Below are positions 1 through 7,854 of a stretch of 64,000 nucleotides of DNA, piece by piece; position 1 is the first letter of the stretch; each line of letters starts with the position of its first letter. The position numbers were made by a program, and so were the translations under genes. The DNA comes from an uncultured Nitrosomonadales bacterium (lineage in GTDB: Bacteria; Pseudomonadota; Gammaproteobacteria; Burkholderiales; Gallionellaceae): contig CAIOKY010000149.1 in assembly GCA_903858965.1 (NCBI GenBank), positions 1 to 64,000 on the forward strand, in the 5' to 3' direction. The notes under the pieces were generated by a model. It was not told the origin of the DNA. It ran no database searches and saw only the letters and a program-made list of their open reading frames with translations.

Positions 1-1
1 C

Positions 2-229
2 CTGCCCAAGCTTGCCGCGCTGCGCGCCGGCTTGCGCCAGCAGGTGTTGGCCTCTCCCCTGTTCGATGCACCGCGCTTTGCGCGAAACTTCGAGGATGCC
101 CTGTGGGGAATGTGGCAACACTTTCAAGATCAACAAGAGACTTCCGCACAGAATATAGTTTTGCGGGAGCAAGGCTGTTTAAAGACGCAAGGAAACGCTA
201 CTGGAGAATCCAAAAATCAAATTCCATAG
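2..229 (+). CDS. C-terminal fragment of an OGT/SPINDLY-like TPR glycosyltransferase
   Basis: The first 75 codons visible are the end of a longer protein cut by the window edge. The stretch LPKLAALRAGLRQQV, then SPLFDAPRFARNFEDALWGMW, matches the usual C-terminus of bacterial O-linked GlcNAc transferase (SPINDLY) family proteins, which carry N-terminal TPRs and glycosylate proteins, often flagellins. About 25 weakly conserved residues follow before the stop. The catalytic part lies outside the window, so substrate and activity cannot be judged. The aminotransferase, ATP-grasp and methyltransferase genes downstream on the same strand fit a glycan cassette, but a 388-bp gap separates them. Confidence 0.75.
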   Translation: MPKLAALRAGLRQQVLASPLFDAPRFARNFEDALWGMWQHFQDQQETSAQNIVLREQGCLKTQGNATGESKNQIP

Positions 230-617
230 TAACGCAACAGAAGATATTGAGCTGTTGCAAATACCACAGTCTTACATCTTCACCTTTTACTGAGTCACAA
301 TATCTCAATTTGAAGAACGTTAGGGGCAGCGTCAGGCAGGCATTTTTCCAATCATCTTGTATCGATTTGTTTCCGCATGATTATCGAAAGAACGGTTCGC
401 TGTGTTGGGAATTTCTAGATTGTCCCAAAATTGAATATATTTACCCCATAACTTGCTGACAGGTCCGTATTAAGGTGATTTATTTCAGTGGCTGATTCAG
501 GATGTAGCCATAATTTCAGTATTACCATGCATAAGTACCATGCTGGTATTCTTTGTGACAACTTAGTGTCAGAATTGCCGAAAAATCTTCCGGTGCCTAA
601 AATTTTGGAAAGCAAGC
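230..617. other. Intergenic stretch without a recognisable gene
   Basis: This 388-bp AT-rich stretch lies between the glycosyltransferase fragment and the aminotransferase. ORFs that cross it have no recognisable protein character and overlap the flanking genes in other frames. A short dyad (TGACA, 6 nt, TGTCA) sits near 555-572 and may belong to the promoter of the following gene. I see no clear terminator and no RNA gene. Confidence 0.5.
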
Positions 618-1793
618 ATGAAACCATTACGAACAGCTCAGGACCTTGCCATCAACGGTGCGCTGCCAGCCTTTGAGCAGCCATTACATGTTGGCCGTCC
701 CAACATGGGTAGCCGTGAAGCATTCATTAAACATGTGAGCGACATTTTCGAACGTCGCTGGCTGAGCAACAACGGTCCGATGGTGCAAGAACTCGAACAA
801 CGCGTAGCGGATCTCCACGGCGTCAAACATTGCGTAGCAATGTGTAACGGCACCGTAGCACTGGAGATCGCAATCCGCGCGCTGGGCCTGGAAGGTGAAG
901 TCATCGTGCCGTCCTATACCTTTATCGCCACAGCTCATGCCTTGCACTGGCAAGCCATTACCCCTGTATTTGCCGATATTGATCCACATACCCATAATCT
1001 TGATCCTGCTGCAGTACGGCGCATGATTACGCCGCGTACCACCGGTATCATCGGCGTCCATCTGTGGGGGCGCGGTGCACCAGTGGATGAATTACAAATG
1101 ATCGCCGACGAGCATGGCCTGAAACTGATGTTCGATGCGGCACACGCTTTTGGCTGTTCCTACAAAGGCAAGATGATAGGCAACTTCGGCTCCTGCGAAG
1201 TGCTGAGTTTCCATGCCACGAAATTCTTTAATACCTTCGAAGGCGGTGCGGTCGTGACTAACGATGACGCGCTGGCTGAAGCGATGCGCCTGATGCGCAA
1301 CTTCGGCTTTTCCGGTTTTGATAGAGTCATTCATCCAGGTACCAATGGTAAAATGATCGAGGTCGCCGCAGCCATGGGGCTGGTTAACTTGAAAGACATC
1401 GAAAGCGTCATCGCAGTAAATCGCCATAACCATGAAGCCTACCACAAAGGATTATCAGGGATACCTGGCATCAGCTTGCTGACCTATGACGATGCCGAGC
1501 ACAACAATTACCAATATGTCGTGATGGAGGTCGGTGACAAATGCCCGGTTTCCAGAGACTGGATTATTGAAGCATTGCACGCGGAAAACATCCTGGCGCG
1601 AAAATATTTCTGGCCCGGCTGCCACAATATGCAACCTTATCGCGAGTTATATCCGCACGCGGGACTGCTGTTGCCCAATACGCAACACGTGGCTGATCGT
1701 ATAGTGGTTCTGCCTACAGGAACGACAATGGATACAGAGATCGTCCATTCTGTGACTTCAGTGATCAGTGTACTGATAAATGATAGGCTATAG
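618..1793 (+). CDS. DegT/DnrJ/EryC1/StrS family PLP-dependent aminotransferase
   Basis: A 391-aa sugar-aminotransferase-type protein of normal family length. These enzymes transfer an amino group from glutamate to keto-sugars or related ketones using PLP. Visible family marks are SNNGPMVQELE near residues 51-60, the NGTVALEIA PLP-phosphate loop (78-86), the PSYTFIATAHA segment (98-108), FDAAHAFG with the ring-nitrogen Asp at 173, and the Schiff-base Lys at 202 in SFHATKFFNTFEGG. GGAAAG lies 5 nt before the ATG. The next two genes follow closely on the same strand, so all three probably act on one product, perhaps a surface or flagellin glycan. The actual substrate is not evident. Confidence 0.9.
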   Translation: MKPLRTAQDLAINGALPAFEQPLHVGRPNMGSREAFIKHVSDIFERRWLSNNGPMVQELEQRVADLHGVKHCVAMCNGTVALEIAIRALGLEGEVIVPSYTFIATAHALHWQAITPVFADIDPHTHNLDPAAVRRMITPRTTGIIGVHLWGRGAPVDELQMIADEHGLKLMFDAAHAFGCSYKGKMIGNFGSCEVLSFHATKFFNTFEGGAVVTNDDALAEAMRLMRNFGFSGFDRVIHPGTNGKMIEVAAAMGLVNLKDIESVIAVNRHNHEAYHKGLSGIPGISLLTYDDAEHNNYQYVVMEVGDKCPVSRDWIIEALHAENILARKYFWPGCHNMQPYRELYPHAGLLLPNTQHVADRIVVLPTGTTMDTEIVHSVTSVISVLINDRL

Positions 1794-1821
1794 TCCAGCT
1801 ACTCCTAGATGTGAAAAAACG

Positions 1822-3120
1822 ATGATGCACAAGCGAAATGTCCTGGTTTTTCCGGCAGGTACTGAAATCGGGCTCGAGATTAATAACGCGCTTAAACATT
1901 GCAAGGAAGTTTCTTTGTTTGGTGCCGGGCAAAATATCCCCAACCATGCAAGATTTGCTTTTCCGGAATACCACGTGCTGCCCAGCATCCACCAAAGCGA
2001 TTGGCTGCCATCACTGATTGCATTGGTGACAAAGCTGAAGATTGACTACATATTTCCGGCATACGACGATGTAATCGTCGCGCTCAGCCAAGCGGCAAAT
2101 CAGATTCCTGCCACCATAATCACTTCCCCTACGCTTAGCTGTGAAATTACCCGTTCGAAGACAGCGACCTACCGTGCTCTTGCCAGGAGAATTCGGGTAC
2201 CACATGTGTATGACTCTGCGAGTGAGGTTACCGGTTACCCTGTGCTGGTAAAACCCGATCGTGGCCAAGGTTCACAGGGTGTAAAAGTAATTAATACGGA
2301 AGCTGAACTAAGCCAGGCAATGGGCGAAGTGTGTGATCCAATCATCTGTGAATACCTGCCGGGTGAAGAATTTACTGTGGACTGTTTTTCTGATCGGGAA
2401 CGCGGATTGCTGTTCGCCGGGGCCAGAAGCCGCCGCCGGATCCGCAATGGTATTGCCGTCAACACAACTACCGAGCAACTCCCGCAAGTATGGAATATCG
2501 CCGATGTCATCGGGCGTACATTGAGTCTTCGCGGGGCCTGGTTCTTCCAACTCAAACGCGCAGTGGATGGAGAATTGACTTTGCTTGAAGTCGCGCCGCG
2601 CATCGCCGGAGCGATGGCTGCACACCGCGTGATTGGCGTGAACTTCCCGTTACTCAGTATTTTTGAGCATGAGCGAGTGAACATCAAATTATTGACCAAC
2701 CCCGGACAAATCGAACTCGATCGGGCGCTATCGAATCGTTACCGGTACCAACTGGATTTCGGAACTGCCTACATAGATCTGGACGACACGCTGATACTGA
2801 ACGGACAGGTTAATTTGCAGGTGGTAAAATTCATCTATCAATGCATCAATCAGGGCAAGCAGATAAAGCTGATCACGCGTCACCAATCTGACCTTGGCGA
2901 AACGCTGCGCAAGCACCGGCTGCTGAATTTGTTTGACGATATCCTTCACATCACGGAAGGCACCACAAAATCCAGCCTGATTACTGAACGAAACGCCATT
3001 TTCATAGACGACAGTTTCGCAGAGCGCATGGAGGTATCGCAACACTGTGGCATATCCACGTTTGATGGCAGTATGCTGGAGGTGCTGACCGAACGTGTGG
3101 AATTTACCAATGGAGAGTAA
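1822..3120 (+). CDS. ATP-grasp ligase fused to a C-terminal HAD-like domain
   Basis: 432 aa from the ATG at 1822. An in-frame start at 1780 would add 14 residues and overlap the upstream gene. The first ~290 residues resemble carbamoyl-phosphate-synthase-like ATP-grasp enzymes: a pre-ATP-grasp fold (VFPAGTEIGLEIN), the glycine-rich loop VKPDRGQGSQGV, the EYLPGEEFTVD strand and the metal-binding LLEVAPRIAGAM segment. From about residue 316 a haloacid-dehalogenase-type domain follows, with DLDDT (Asp 319 and 321), LITRH, TTKSS and FIDDSFAERM, which are the four HAD motifs in order. ATP-grasp enzymes couple a carboxylate to a nucleophile through an acyl-phosphate, and HAD domains usually dephosphorylate. 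The joint product is unknown. The stop overlaps the next start (TAATG). Confidence 0.85.
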   Translation: MMHKRNVLVFPAGTEIGLEINNALKHCKEVSLFGAGQNIPNHARFAFPEYHVLPSIHQSDWLPSLIALVTKLKIDYIFPAYDDVIVALSQAANQIPATIITSPTLSCEITRSKTATYRALARRIRVPHVYDSASEVTGYPVLVKPDRGQGSQGVKVINTEAELSQAMGEVCDPIICEYLPGEEFTVDCFSDRERGLLFAGARSRRRIRNGIAVNTTTEQLPQVWNIADVIGRTLSLRGAWFFQLKRAVDGELTLLEVAPRIAGAMAAHRVIGVNFPLLSIFEHERVNIKLLTNPGQIELDRALSNRYRYQLDFGTAYIDLDDTLILNGQVNLQVVKFIYQCINQGKQIKLITRHQSDLGETLRKHRLLNLFDDILHITEGTTKSSLITERNAIFIDDSFAERMEVSQHCGISTFDGSMLEVLTERVEFTNGE

Positions 3121-3872
3121 TGATGGCCAGCATGCATGACGAAAAGGCATTTCTTGAAAGTGTAATTCATACCTATGTCACCAGCGAGAGCCCGCAGGAC
3201 CGCCTTATAAAATCGCTCGCTGTACGTACCTTCAAGCCATTCATCCACCCGGATGGGTGCGGGCTCGAGTTTGGTTGCTGTGACGGATATATGACCTCAC
3301 TGATTGTGCCGTTGTGCGGTCACCTGACTGTGGTTGATGGTTCCCAGACATTCATCAGTATGGCACGCCAGCGTGTACCGCCGGAAGTCGAATTCGAACA
3401 TGCGCTATTCGAGGAATTCAATCCGGGCAAAAAATTCGATTACATATTTGCCACCTATGTGCTTGAGCATGTTTCTGATGCCGTTGGATTCCTGAAGCAT
3501 GCGCGCAGCCTATTGAGCGATCGCGGACTGCTGTTTATCGTCGTGCCGAACGCTCGCGCAATGTCCAGACAAATAGCGCGCCACATGGGATTGATCGATG
3601 ACCTCTTTGCGCTGACTCAAAACGACATAAATCACGGGCATCGTCGCGTTTACGACAGGGTATCCTTAAACAAGGACCTCGACGATGCCGGACTTCAACA
3701 GGTTAGTCAGGGTGGACTGTTGCTTAAACTACTGGCTGACTTCCAGATGGACAAGATGGTTGAGGCTGGGATCATTGCTGACCCGCAAATCGAAGGGCTT
3801 TACAAAATGGGACTCGAATATCCGGATTTTGCAGGTAGCCTGTTTGCGATATGTAGTTCCATTTCCAGTTGA
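3120..3872 (+). CDS. Class I SAM-dependent methyltransferase
   Basis: 250 aa. Motif I, GLEFGCCDGYMTSL, at residues 48-61 is the SAM-binding loop. It is followed by VVDGS (acidic post-I), the FDYIFATYVLEHVSD segment typical of UbiE/Coq5-like methyltransferases, and RGLLFIVVPNA. The ATG overlaps the stop of the ATP-grasp gene with GGAGAG just upstream, so the two are translationally coupled and likely work in one pathway. Methyl acceptor unknown; a sugar or peptide-like intermediate would fit the neighbours. Translation could also begin at the adjacent ATG at 3123. Confidence 0.85.
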   Translation: MMASMHDEKAFLESVIHTYVTSESPQDRLIKSLAVRTFKPFIHPDGCGLEFGCCDGYMTSLIVPLCGHLTVVDGSQTFISMARQRVPPEVEFEHALFEEFNPGKKFDYIFATYVLEHVSDAVGFLKHARSLLSDRGLLFIVVPNARAMSRQIARHMGLIDDLFALTQNDINHGHRRVYDRVSLNKDLDDAGLQQVSQGGLLLKLLADFQMDKMVEAGIIADPQIEGLYKMGLEYPDFAGSLFAICSSISS

Positions 3873-4213
3873 CTGGCGCACTCAATACCCAAGACAGTGA
3901 TTCCCCAGCTCGACGAATACCGTGCCGTTTTTAGGGCACATTCCGGTTATTCACAAGACTGGCAACAGCCAAAGAAGCGGTTCAGCCGAATATATGGTTG
4001 AGGCAGGAGGACGGCTTTCATGTTGAGTAACCTCAATATCGTGCATAGCCGCCGCTCGCCATGAGTCCAAGACAGTTCAGAAGCAACATCAAACACCCCC
4101 ACAATAAGCTTGGCGCGACGACCTGTCGCTTGCATTAACACCTTTTTTTGGTACACTTTATAGCGTACCATGTACGCTTGATAGTAGTATTAAACGTAAT
4201 GAGGATTTTGACA
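3873..4213. other. Intergenic stretch with promoter-like dyads
   Basis: 341 bp between the methyltransferase and the Sel1-repeat gene. A minus-strand ORF of 74 codons at 3947-4171 resembles no protein I recognise and I do not call it. The right end carries a T-tract and the overlapping dyad symmetries annotated separately. No terminator is obvious. Confidence 0.45.
4150..4177. promoter_or_regulatory. Overlapping dyad symmetries upstream of the Sel1-repeat gene
   Basis: Two overlapping inverted repeats: GGTAC-10 nt-GTACC at 4150-4169 and GCGTAC-CAT-GTACGC at 4163-4177. They sit 36-64 nt before the start of the Sel1-repeat gene, where an operator or promoter would be expected. Binding by a regulator is inference only. 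Confidence 0.35.
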
Positions 4214-4849
4214 ATGAGCATAAAACATAACCCCATGTTATGGGCGGGAATATCTGTTGCATTGAACCTGTTGTCCCCTGTTGCGTTTGCTGCGGCTGCT
4301 CCTGAGGCTGCGGCTGCTCCGACTCAGCTCTCACCAGCCGCCGTGGATAAACTTGTGACACAAGCACAAAGTGCTTATGAGCGCGAAGAAATAGATGTAG
4401 CCGTAAAGCTTTACGCACAGGCTGCCGAGCAAAACTCGACACTTGCCCAAGTCCGCATGGGGGAATTTGCTGAGTCGGCACAATTTTATGAAGAGGCGTC
4501 CGGCTGGTTCCTCATGGCCGCCACCCAGGGAAATGCAATTGGTCAGTATGATTTGGCGCGTATGTACGTAGCGGGTACCGGGATTGAAAAGGATGAAGCG
4601 AAAGCACTATATTGGTTCAAGCGCTCTGCGGACAAAAAACATCTGCCCGCCGTCAAGGTGTTGGCTAATGCATACCGGACAGGAGGCCTAGGGCTCAGGG
4701 TCGATTTGGATCAGGCACAATCATGGGATGCCAAGGCCGCTCGTCTGGAAGCAATAGAAAGAAAGGCCGCTGACGAAAAACTTGCTGCATTTATAGCGGC
4801 CCGGAAAAAATTGCAGGAAGACGCTGCGGCAAAGAAAGTAAACAAATAG
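4214..4849 (+). CDS. Exported Sel1-repeat (TPR-like) protein
   Basis: 211 aa from the ATG at 4214, chosen because GAGG lies 9 nt upstream and a signal peptide follows directly (hydrophobic core MLWAGISVALNLLSPVAFA, cleavage after AFA). An upstream in-frame ATG at 4199 is possible. After an Ala/Pro-rich linker the protein has helical repeats of Sel1 type, clearest in GQYDLARMYVAGTGIEKDEA and KALYWFKRSADKKHLPAV, and a Lys/Ala-rich C-terminal helix. Sel1 proteins are periplasmic or membrane-bound scaffolds for protein contacts. It is the first gene of a run with a cytochrome c and two beta-propellers, which suggests a shared periplasmic complex. Confidence 0.75.
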   Translation: MSIKHNPMLWAGISVALNLLSPVAFAAAAPEAAAAPTQLSPAAVDKLVTQAQSAYEREEIDVAVKLYAQAAEQNSTLAQVRMGEFAESAQFYEEASGWFLMAATQGNAIGQYDLARMYVAGTGIEKDEAKALYWFKRSADKKHLPAVKVLANAYRTGGLGLRVDLDQAQSWDAKAARLEAIERKAADEKLAAFIAARKKLQEDAAAKKVNK

Positions 4850-4893
4850 GCTGATTCTCCGCAATTAATGCCCGCCGAAAAAACCTAACCTTA

Positions 4894-5241
4894 ATGACAA
4901 ACAAAATATTTTCTTTGCCGAAATATTCAAGACTCCGAAATGCCCTATTAGGGCTGACTGTGTCTTTTATATTGGTATTTAACCCTGACTCTTCTCAGGC
5001 AGCTGATACGGTTAAAGGCGGACAGCTATACGCGCTGCATTGCGCTTTGTGTCATGGGGTATCCGGCATCAGCGTCATGCCCAACGCCCCTAACCTTGCT
5101 AAAAACGAAGGCTTGTTGCAGCCTGATCTATCAGTTCTGGCTTCCATAAAGAACGGGAAGGATGCCATGCCAGCTTTCAATGGCATATTAAGCGACCAAG
5201 ATATCCTGGATGTGATCGTTTATCTGCGTACCTTGAATTGA
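4894..5241 (+). CDS. Small exported mono-haem cytochrome c
   Basis: 115 aa with an N-terminal signal peptide (hydrophobic residues 18-30, Ala-Ala-Asp cleavage region near 36-38). One haem-binding motif CALCH uses Cys50, Cys53 and His54. Met92 in KDAMPAFNG is the likely distal axial ligand, as in class I cytochromes c of the cbb3/CccA type. The C-terminal helix SDQDILDVIVYLRTLN closes the fold. It probably shuttles electrons in the periplasm. The Sel1 gene upstream and the propeller genes downstream are on the same strand with short gaps. No strong ribosome site is visible. Confidence 0.85.
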   Translation: MTNKIFSLPKYSRLRNALLGLTVSFILVFNPDSSQAADTVKGGQLYALHCALCHGVSGISVMPNAPNLAKNEGLLQPDLSVLASIKNGKDAMPAFNGILSDQDILDVIVYLRTLN

Positions 5242-5245
5242 TACA

Positions 5246-5272
5246 CACCTGCCGCCAAGGGCGGGGCAGTTA
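5246..5272 (+). terminator. Hairpin after the cytochrome gene (weak terminator or attenuator)
   Basis: A GC-rich imperfect inverted repeat (CTGCCGCC-AAG-GGCGGGGCAG) lies just after the cytochrome stop. No T-run follows, so it may only slow transcription or protect the mRNA end. Confidence 0.3.
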
Positions 5273-5308
5273 CCCACTACTACTATACCCGTTAAACAAT
5301 TTAATTTT

Positions 5309-6379
5309 ATGCGCATCTCGTTTACCCTGATTTTTGTTGTTTGCTTGGCCTGCTGGAGTTCCACCCATGCCGAGACGGCGCCGTCCGGGGTTGCGCTTCC
5401 CCGAGTGCTTGAGTCATTTCAGGTAGGCGAGAATACTATCGTTCGCGCACTTACGGTAGAACCCGCTAAAAACACCCTGTGGGTGGGCACTTCTGTTGGT
5501 GTGCTTGAGATAGACCTTGCCTCATACAACGTGCGCAACACTTTTACCCGCGACAGTGGCCTGGCGAACGAGTACGTATTTTCGATCGGCGTGGACAAGG
5601 ACGGTTACAAGTGGTTTGGAACCAACGCCGGGGGAGCTTCGCGCTACCGGGATGGTCAATGGAAAACATATTTTCCGATGCATGGACTCGCCGACTACTG
5701 GGTCTACTCTTTTGCCAGCCAGCACAACGGGGATCTATGGATAGGCACTTGGGCGGGAGTAAACAAAGTTGACTTGCACACCATGCAGTTCACCACCTAT
5801 GTCAAAGAATTGATCAACGAGTGGGTCTATGGCATCGCTGTGGATAAACAAGATCGTGTATGGTTCGGCACGGAAGCCGGCATTTCGATGTTTGACGGCA
5901 AGACTTGGCGCTCATGGAGTCACAAGGACGGGTTGGGTGCACCCAACAAGAATCATCTTGCTCCAAGTCCGAACACCGGCCTCGGGACACGCTCCCGCCA
6001 CGACCTGAGCATGTTATCGGGAGACGGAGGGCTTACTTACAACCCCAGCTATGTATTTGCCCTCCAGATCACACCAGACCAGTCCATCTGGGCCGCCACT
6101 TGGGGTGGCGGGGTCAGCCGCTTCGATGGCACACACTGGCGTAACTTCACTACCCGCGACGGCTTGGCAGGAGATATCGTTTACAGCATCGCCCAGGAAC
6201 CCAGCGGCATATTGTGGTTCGGCACCAACGGCGGGGTCAGCCGCTATGACGGCAAAAGCTGGCACAATTATTATAAAAAAACAGGGTTGCTGGAAGATAA
6301 CGTTTATGCGGTGGCGGTATCGCCGAATGGTGACATCTGGGCCGGCTCACGTCGCGGCGTGACTCGCATCGGTCAATAA
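5309..6379 (+). CDS. Exported seven-repeat beta-propeller (two-component-regulator-propeller type)
   Basis: 356 aa with a cleavable signal peptide (MRISFTLIFVVCLACWSSTHA). Seven copies of the PF07494-type repeat W-x-G/A-T/S-x(2-3)-G-(V/I) can be read: WVGTSVGVLEID, WFGTNAGGASRY, WIGTWAGVNKVD, WFGTEAGISMFD, WAATWGGGVSRFD, WFGTNGGVSRYD and WAGSRRGVTRIG. In most known proteins this repeat is the periplasmic sensor part of hybrid histidine kinases. Here it stands alone, with no membrane anchor or kinase. It should form one seven-bladed propeller in the periplasm, binding a ligand or a partner such as the adjacent cytochrome c. A paralogue follows directly. Confidence 0.8.
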   Translation: MRISFTLIFVVCLACWSSTHAETAPSGVALPRVLESFQVGENTIVRALTVEPAKNTLWVGTSVGVLEIDLASYNVRNTFTRDSGLANEYVFSIGVDKDGYKWFGTNAGGASRYRDGQWKTYFPMHGLADYWVYSFASQHNGDLWIGTWAGVNKVDLHTMQFTTYVKELINEWVYGIAVDKQDRVWFGTEAGISMFDGKTWRSWSHKDGLGAPNKNHLAPSPNTGLGTRSRHDLSMLSGDGGLTYNPSYVFALQITPDQSIWAATWGGGVSRFDGTHWRNFTTRDGLAGDIVYSIAQEPSGILWFGTNGGVSRYDGKSWHNYYKKTGLLEDNVYAVAVSPNGDIWAGSRRGVTRIGQ

Positions 6380-6435
6380 CCCCGCTTGCTTAAATTCATT
6401 GGATTCGTATCGGAAATTCTTAGGAGATTATTGTT

Positions 6436-7728
6436 ATGCAACTGAACATCAAATCGGTAACAGCAATTGTGGTAGTCACGGCCATTGCGACCGCCGGGAT
6501 TTATGCCTTATACACAAAACAAGCGGCGACATCTCCATCAAAGGCTGGCGCGCTTCAACCCGGAGCGACACTACCTCCTGGCCATCCCCCGATGAATCCG
6601 CCAAGTCAAGCTGCAGATAATGGGGCATCACCGGGCCAGCCACCGGCGAATTCGGAAAGCCCACAGAGTGGCCGCTCGGGGACGGTTCCAGAAGACCCTA
6701 GTACCAAGTACACGCATTTCCGTACCGGTAACAGCAATGTCAAATCCATTTTTATTGATGGTAAAGTCGTCTGGGTAGCCACTACAGGCGGGGTAATTCG
6801 CTACAACACCGGCACTGACGAGTTCCGCGTGTTTGACGTGACCAATGGCAGCGGGCTGCTTTCCAATGGCGTGTTCTATATCGGCAAACTGGATGGGCGC
6901 ATCGCTGTAGGTACTTATGGTGGTGGAATGTCCTTATACAATGAGTCTACCGAGAAGTGGGAGAATACCAATGTCCCGGACGGGCTGGCAGATGCTTTCG
7001 TTTACAAGGTCATGAAGGCCTCCAATGGAGACATCTGGATCGCTACCTGGTCTGGTGCCAATCGCATTCGTGGCGGGGACCTGAAAGATCGTTCCAAATG
7101 GGATGTTTACACGGTAGAAAATACCAAAGGCGGGTTACCCAACGACTGGGTCTACAGTCTGGCCGAAGGCAAGGACGGCGAAATGTGGTTTGCCACTGAA
7201 GGGGGGCCGGCGCGTTTCAAGGATGGCAAGTGGGAACACTGGAAGGTAGGTGCACCATTTGAAAAAATCAAGAACGATCCAAAATATGGCATCGACCCCG
7301 CAAAACTGTCCGAACACCATGCTCAACAGGCCAGGGAAATGGGCTTGCAAGGCATCAGTGGTGCGGGCGCCTACAATCCCAACTATATCGTATCGTTGAA
7401 TATAGACCCTGATGGAACGGTATGGTGCGGCACCTGGGGCGGCGGCTTGGCACGCTTCGACGGAAAACAATGGAGCAACTACACCATGTCCGACGGATTG
7501 CCGGGCAACCTCGTATTCATGCTGCACCGTGATGATGCTTCCGGGCAATTGTGGATCGGGACCAACAACGGCATCGCTCTTCTGGATGGCAAGGAGATAA
7601 AAGGAAAGAAACTTAAAGTATTGACCACCAACGACGGTTTATACGCCAATATCGTGTTCTCCATGGCGACCGCGCAGGACGGCAGCAAGTGGTTGGGCAG
7701 CTTTGGTGGTGTCACACATCTGAAGTAG
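6436..7728 (+). CDS. Membrane-anchored seven-repeat beta-propeller, paralogue of the upstream gene
   Basis: 430 aa. AGGAG precedes the ATG by 8 nt. Residues about 5-25 (SVTAIVVVTAIATAGIYALY) form a signal anchor. A Pro/Ser/Gly-rich linker of about 65 residues then leads to a propeller with seven repeats: WVATTGGVIRYN, AVGTYGGGMSLYN, WIATWSGANRIR, WFATEGGPARFK, WCGTWGGGLARFD, WIGTNNGIALLD and WLGSFGGVTHLK. Domain order and repeat spacing match the upstream exported protein, including a longer insertion between blades four and five (HHAQQAREMGLQG here), so the pair arose by duplication. One copy is anchored and one is soluble, which suggests a receptor or scaffold pair. No kinase domain is present. 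Confidence 0.8.
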   Translation: MQLNIKSVTAIVVVTAIATAGIYALYTKQAATSPSKAGALQPGATLPPGHPPMNPPSQAADNGASPGQPPANSESPQSGRSGTVPEDPSTKYTHFRTGNSNVKSIFIDGKVVWVATTGGVIRYNTGTDEFRVFDVTNGSGLLSNGVFYIGKLDGRIAVGTYGGGMSLYNESTEKWENTNVPDGLADAFVYKVMKASNGDIWIATWSGANRIRGGDLKDRSKWDVYTVENTKGGLPNDWVYSLAEGKDGEMWFATEGGPARFKDGKWEHWKVGAPFEKIKNDPKYGIDPAKLSEHHAQQAREMGLQGISGAGAYNPNYIVSLNIDPDGTVWCGTWGGGLARFDGKQWSNYTMSDGLPGNLVFMLHRDDASGQLWIGTNNGIALLDGKEIKGKKLKVLTTNDGLYANIVFSMATAQDGSKWLGSFGGVTHLK

Positions 7729-7755
7729 AACATTTATATGTCTGTGTGATAAAGA

Positions 7756-7785
7756 AGCATGGTTTACCATGCTCCTTTTTTATTT
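7756..7785 (+). terminator. Rho-independent terminator after the propeller cluster
   Basis: A perfect 8-bp inverted repeat (AGCATGGT-TT-ACCATGCT) is followed by CCTTTTTTATTT. It lies 28 nt after the second propeller stop and ends the four-gene run. It also faces the 3' end of convergent glnS. Confidence 0.85.
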
Positions 7786-7854
7786 GGTCGCGGAATGCTT
7801 CAATATCAAAGCACTGCGCGTCAAATTTCCATGCTTACCTCAAACCCGCAACGA

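Noticed and set aside
103-459. 118-codon ORF after the glycosyltransferase fragment
   Set aside because: It begins in another frame of the glycosyltransferase end and shows no family features.
3947-4171. 74-codon minus-strand ORF before the Sel1-repeat gene
   Set aside because: No recognisable features, and it crosses the probable promoter dyads of the Sel1-repeat gene.
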